From CAYFJO01 sp964343305 (lineage in GTDB: Bacteria; Planctomycetota; Planctomycetia; Pirellulales; Pirellulaceae): a stretch of 64,000 bases of DNA. Position 1 is the stretch's first letter; every line of letters begins with the position of its first letter. The notes below the pieces were generated by a model. That model made no database searches, had not been told where the DNA came from, and saw nothing but the letters and a program-made list of their open reading frames with translations. Shown piece by piece: positions 60,400 to 64,000 of the stretch. The position numbers and the translations under genes are program-made. The stretch spans positions 1 to 64,000 of the forward strand of contig CAYFJO010000009.1 in assembly GCA_964343305.1 (NCBI GenBank), given 5' to 3'.

Positions 60400-63300
60400 A
60401 TGAACAAACGCCTCTTTCCCATCCTAGCAACCGTTGCCCTTCTATTTGCTATTTGGCACGTCGGTAATTGGATTTTGGCCAAACCTGTCGTGCCCAACAA
60501 CGATGACGTTGCACTCGCAAAGTCAATGAGATCTTCACTGGATGAACTCAACGGACTTTGCGTCCATCTGAATCCCAAAGACGGTGGACTGACCACACTC
60601 CTTTCCGACGGGCGGTATCTTGTGCATGGATTGTGTGCCAATGATGCAATCGTCGAAGACTCGCGCAAGCGGATTCGTCAAGCGAAATTGGAAGGCATCG
60701 TCAGCGTTGAGCGAGGGGCGTTCGATCAACTGACCTATGCCGATCGTATTGCAAACATGGTGGTGATTGATGACCTTCCCTCGCTATTGACTCGAGGACT
60801 GACGATCAAAGAAGTCGTGCGTGTTGTCCGGCCCGGTGGCGTTCTTTGGCTGGGACAACGTGAATCTCACAAAGGCGATTCGATGCTCGACGAAAAGCAA
60901 CTCACCGATTTGCTCGCGAAATCCGACCTCGACCAATTCAAGGTTCTCAAGGACGGCGGCATTTGGGCGCGAGTACAGATCCCCCGCCCTGACGACATGG
61001 ACACGTGGACGCACAAGTGTCGCGGTCCAACCGGTAATCCGGTTTCGACCGACAATTACATCGGCCTGCCGTCCGGCATCCGTTGGGTTGCGGGGCCGAA
61101 TTGGCCGACTGGTGGGCGGAAGTCGGTGATGCACAGCGTAGTTGCCAACGAAGACCGGCTCGTCTACGTCTTTGAGGACGAGTCCGAAACGGCCGACGGT
61201 CCGCGGCGTCATAACTCACTTGTTGCACGTGACGCGTTCAATGGGCTGCGGTTGTGGAACAGAGAAATTGGCGGCTCCACTGTGCTGACTTCTGCCGGCG
61301 ATCGCATTTACACCGTGCTCAACGACAGCGGTTCGCTTGTCGCAATCGATGCGAAAACGGGCGATATCGTTCATGAATTCAAGGACGCAGGTCGACCAAA
61401 GCAGATCACGCACGTCGATGGAAACTTGTTGATCGACATGGCTGACGGGCTCGCCTCGTTGGACGCTGCAAGCGGCAAACAGAATTGGAAATATCCGAAC
61501 GCGCCGGCTCAGTTCGTCGTGGGCGACGGGCACGTGTTCGTTCACGCCGCGGCGCGTGACAAGTCGGGCGAACGCGTTTCACAGTTCGTTTCGCTCGACG
61601 TTGCCACAGGCAAACCCGAGTGGCAGGCGGCGACAAAGACCTGGTCCAAGTCAACGCCCAACTTGCTCTTCTACCAAGAAGACATCCTGGTCGCCGCATC
61701 GAGCGACGGCAACCACGGTGTGTCGGCCAAGGACGGATCACACTTGTGGAACTACAACTATCCACGCATCGGCCACGGCGGCAGTTTCGAAAAGGTGCTA
61801 TACATGCACGATTTGGTTTGGATTCATACGGCCCAGACGAAAGGCACGCGGCAATACGCGTGGGAAGGACTCGATCCGCAGACCGGCGAAATCAAGAAAC
61901 GCGTCATCCAACCGGCCGATTTTGCTTACAAACATCGCTGCAGCTACGACGTCGCGACGCAGCGCTATTTCGTTTGCGGATCGATGGACTTTGCCGACGT
62001 CGAATCAGGCGAGTATTCGCACTTCACCGCCGCGCGCAACTCGTGCCGACTTGGCGGCGTCGTGCCGGCCAACGGGTTGCTGTACACGTTCCCACACGCT
62101 TGCGGCTGTTTTCCGATGTTGCGCGGATTTCTCGGACTTGCCGACACACCTGATCCCAACCTGGTCACCGTCGACACAGCCGGCGCGCGTCTCGAGAAAG
62201 GGCCCGCCTACGACGACGCGCTCTCATCCGAGGGAAGTTCCGGAACCGATTGGCCAACGTATCGCCACGACAACGTTCGCAGCGGCAGCACCACGGCGGC
62301 CGGTCCCCCGAAACTAGAAAAGCTCTGGTCCGTCGATGTGGCCAGCGATGTATCTTCCACGCTGTCCGCTGAATGGGATCTGAAAGACGGCGGTCGCATG
62401 ACGAGCCCCGTCATCGCCGAAGGGTTCGCCTTCGCCGCATCGACCGACGATCATCGGCTCGACGCTTACGATGCGACCAATGGCGAGCTACGTTGGCAGT
62501 TCACGGCCACCGGCCGCATTGATTGTCCGCCGACCATCTGGGCGGGATTGTGTCTGTTCGGCTCGCGCGACGGTTGGGCGTATTGTTTGCGGGTCAGCGA
62601 TGGCGAACTTCTATGGCGTTTTCGCGCGGCACCTGAGGACCGCCGCGTTGTCGCTTACGGCCAACTCGAATCGCCTTGGCCGGTTGTTGGCGGCGTGCTG
62701 GTTTACGACGGCCTTGCCTATTTCGTCGCCGGCCGGCATGAAGGTGCCGATGGCGGCGTCTTCGTTCACGCCGTTAATCCGACGACAGGCAAAATGGTTT
62801 GGGCCAAACGACCGCGCGACTACCCGGGCGTCCCCGACGTCCTCAACGGTGCCGATGGCAACGTGCAAATGGCATCGTACGTGTTCGACGCCAAGACGGG
62901 CGACAAGAAAAGTGACGAAACGCGATTGCGCGGCGGACGTCTCGGCCTGCTGAACGACGCGTGGTACAAACGGCCGATCGCGATGCGAAAGAACCTGCAG
63001 CTTTGGACGGGCAAGGACAAAGCGGGCCAATTGTTTTCGTTCAGCCCGGACGCAACCTGCGGCTATCGCGCGTGCAAAAGCGTCAGCGGCGGCGACGGCA
63101 AAATGTCTGGCGACGCGACGTTGTTCGGCATCCCGGAGAAGGGCGGCCAATGGCAAATCGACATGCCAAACACATCACGAATGAAAGGCGTCGTCATCGC
63201 AGCCGATCGGCTCTACGTCGCCGGCAAACTTGAAGTCGACGGCGATCTCCACAACGTCGTCCGCGCTTATTCACTCGGCGATGGAAGACCACTCGCCCAA

Positions 63301-63405
63301 TACCGGGTGAAAGACCAATTCATTCACGACTGCATGGCAGTCGCCGGTGGCCGAGTCTACGTCACAACACAAGGCGGCCAAATGATCTGCCTGGGCGAGC
63401 GATGA
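60400..63405 (+). CDS. Membrane-anchored methyltransferase-like plus PQQ beta-propeller protein
   Basis: The 1001-residue protein has an N-terminal anchor (LFPILATVALLFAIWHVGNW). A degenerate SAM-methyltransferase-like part follows (residues 50-190; GLTIKEVVRVVRPGGVLWLG), then a long propeller of PQQ/BamB-like repeats (LTSAGDRIYTVLNDSGSLVA, RLYVAGKLEVDGDLHNVV). The propeller carries many Trp and Asp residues. A catalytic methyltransferase motif is not intact. The next gene overlaps its end (ATGA). The protein probably acts on or senses something outside the cytoplasm; a sugar or quinone-type ligand is only a guess. Confidence 0.7.
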   Translation: MNKRLFPILATVALLFAIWHVGNWILAKPVVPNNDDVALAKSMRSSLDELNGLCVHLNPKDGGLTTLLSDGRYLVHGLCANDAIVEDSRKRIRQAKLEGIVSVERGAFDQLTYADRIANMVVIDDLPSLLTRGLTIKEVVRVVRPGGVLWLGQRESHKGDSMLDEKQLTDLLAKSDLDQFKVLKDGGIWARVQIPRPDDMDTWTHKCRGPTGNPVSTDNYIGLPSGIRWVAGPNWPTGGRKSVMHSVVANEDRLVYVFEDESETADGPRRHNSLVARDAFNGLRLWNREIGGSTVLTSAGDRIYTVLNDSGSLVAIDAKTGDIVHEFKDAGRPKQITHVDGNLLIDMADGLASLDAASGKQNWKYPNAPAQFVVGDGHVFVHAAARDKSGERVSQFVSLDVATGKPEWQAATKTWSKSTPNLLFYQEDILVAASSDGNHGVSAKDGSHLWNYNYPRIGHGGSFEKVLYMHDLVWIHTAQTKGTRQYAWEGLDPQTGEIKKRVIQPADFAYKHRCSYDVATQRYFVCGSMDFADVESGEYSHFTAARNSCRLGGVVPANGLLYTFPHACGCFPMLRGFLGLADTPDPNLVTVDTAGARLEKGPAYDDALSSEGSSGTDWPTYRHDNVRSGSTTAAGPPKLEKLWSVDVASDVSSTLSAEWDLKDGGRMTSPVIAEGFAFAASTDDHRLDAYDATNGELRWQFTATGRIDCPPTIWAGLCLFGSRDGWAYCLRVSDGELLWRFRAAPEDRRVVAYGQLESPWPVVGGVLVYDGLAYFVAGRHEGADGGVFVHAVNPTTGKMVWAKRPRDYPGVPDVLNGADGNVQMASYVFDAKTGDKKSDETRLRGGRLGLLNDAWYKRPIAMRKNLQLWTGKDKAGQLFSFSPDATCGYRACKSVSGGDGKMSGDATLFGIPEKGGQWQIDMPNTSRMKGVVIAADRLYVAGKLEVDGDLHNVVRAYSLGDGRPLAQYRVKDQFIHDCMAVAGGRVYVTTQGGQMICLGER

Positions 63406-64000
63406 GCGGTCGCGGCAAACGTTTGCCCTGGTGGAAGAAGGCGGCCTTTGCGCTGGTTGTCACCGTCGCGTTTTTCGTGCTGCTCGAAGGCGCACTAGCG
63501 GTTTTCGGCGTTCGGCCCGTCGTCGATACTCGTGACCCATTTGTAGGCTTCTCTGCGCATCTCCCGCTGTTCGTCGAAGATGACGACGGTATGATGACCA
63601 CGGCCACCAACAAACTCGCGTACTTCAACCACCAGTCCTTCCCGCGCGCAAAGCCGCCGAACACGTATCGCATTTTCTGTCTCGGCGGATCCACGACATA
63701 TGGCCGACCGTACCGTGACAAAACATCGTTCCCTGGTTGGCTGCGCGAGTTTCTACCGGCAGCCGATCCAAGTCGAAAATGGGAAGTGATCAACGCCGGC
63801 GGTATCAGCTACGCCAGCTATCGCGTGGCACACTTGATGGACGAACTCGCGCAGTTGGCCCCCGATCTGTTCATCGTCTACACGGGGCACAACGAGTTTT
63901 TGGAAAATCGCACGTACGCCGACATCCGTGAAATGTCGGCCGCTCAGATTGAGCTGACCGCGGCCCTTTCGCGAACGCGCACGTACAGCTTGGTTCACAA
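63402..64000 (+). CDS. SGNH-type hydrolase, N-terminal part (runs off the window)
   Basis: The ATG overlaps the stop of the previous gene (ATGA), so they are co-translated. The first 200 residues show a membrane helix (WWKKAAFALVVTVAFFVLLE), SGNH block I (CLGGSTTYGRPYRDK) and block III in VYTGHNEFLENRTY. The frame is still open at base 64000. The layout resembles the SGNH gene at 43980, but the two are not close copies. Planctomycetes carry similar proteins with C-terminal TPRs, which cannot be checked here. Confidence 0.8.
   Translation, partial: MSGRGKRLPWWKKAAFALVVTVAFFVLLEGALAVFGVRPVVDTRDPFVGFSAHLPLFVEDDDGMMTTATNKLAYFNHQSFPRAKPPNTYRIFCLGGSTTYGRPYRDKTSFPGWLREFLPAADPSRKWEVINAGGISYASYRVAHLMDELAQLAPDLFIVYTGHNEFLENRTYADIREMSAAQIELTAALSRTRTYSLVH

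Overview
The window looks like a chromosome segment from a planctomycete, probably of the Pirellulales type. This rests on gene content, not on a marker gene. Evidence includes proteins that open with an N-P-Y-x-S-P leader, HEAT and leucine-rich-repeat (LRR) exported proteins, a PQQ-type propeller fused to a methyltransferase-like domain, ThuA-like and LamG-like secreted proteins, a remnant that looks like a DUF1553 C-terminus, and eukaryote-like proteins scattered among ordinary genes. Gene density is moderate and operons are short. Many intergenic gaps hold long near-perfect palindromes.

Layout. 1-2.9 kb: right end of an integrative element (DUF3987 primase-like fragment, small genes, HTH regulator, tyrosine integrase) inserted at the 3' end of a tRNA-Val gene. 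3-11.4 kb: ordinary genes, namely a membrane protein next to a truncated TPR-like gene, an oligopeptide-type binding lipoprotein and permease, an RRM protein, a transglutaminase lipoprotein and a GNAT acetyltransferase. 11.6-18.3 kb: an eight-gene ubiquitin-like conjugation locus. 18.4-26.1 kb: a decayed region with a sulfotransferase carrying an in-frame stop, a frameshifted LRR gene, protease-like and unknown gene remnants, two copies of a 52-bp palindrome, and an IS4-type insertion with an 11-bp target duplication. 26-37 kb: metabolic and exported genes (sugar isomerase-like, argH, Nif3-like, rhomboid, esterase, an NHLRC2-like thioredoxin-NHL protein, AlgH, a FabH-like synthase). 37.5-50 kb: a large RND exporter, terpene-cyclase-fold, ThuA and SGNH proteins, SDR, SIS, a MetE-like protein and a metallo-beta-lactamase protein. 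50-64 kb: an STN-LRR protein, bioB, a radical SAM protein, membrane coiled-coil proteins, an NTAQ1-type N-terminal glutamine amidase, a PQQ propeller protein, and an SGNH hydrolase that runs off the end.

The centrepiece is 11661-18305. One strand encodes a YukD/ubiquitin-like protein ending in Ala-Gly, an E2 with the HPN motif and a catalytic Cys, a JAMM protease, an E1 with a CxxC and a candidate catalytic Cys placed as in SUMO E1, a two-helix membrane protein, a second JAMM protease with two membrane segments and a long coiled coil, a second E2 whose catalytic Cys is replaced by Asn (a UEV-like pseudo-E2), and a membrane-anchored protein with a C-terminal RING/PHD-like zinc module. The layout predicts conjugation through E1, E2 and E3 close to the membrane, with two deconjugating enzymes and an inactive E2 as a cofactor. 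Bacterial ubiquitin-like operons with E1, E2 and JAB genes are known. The E2 plus pseudo-E2 pair, the two JAB proteins, the membrane anchoring and the shared acidic-hydrophobic tails of both E2s are what deserve attention here. All functions are predicted from sequence alone.
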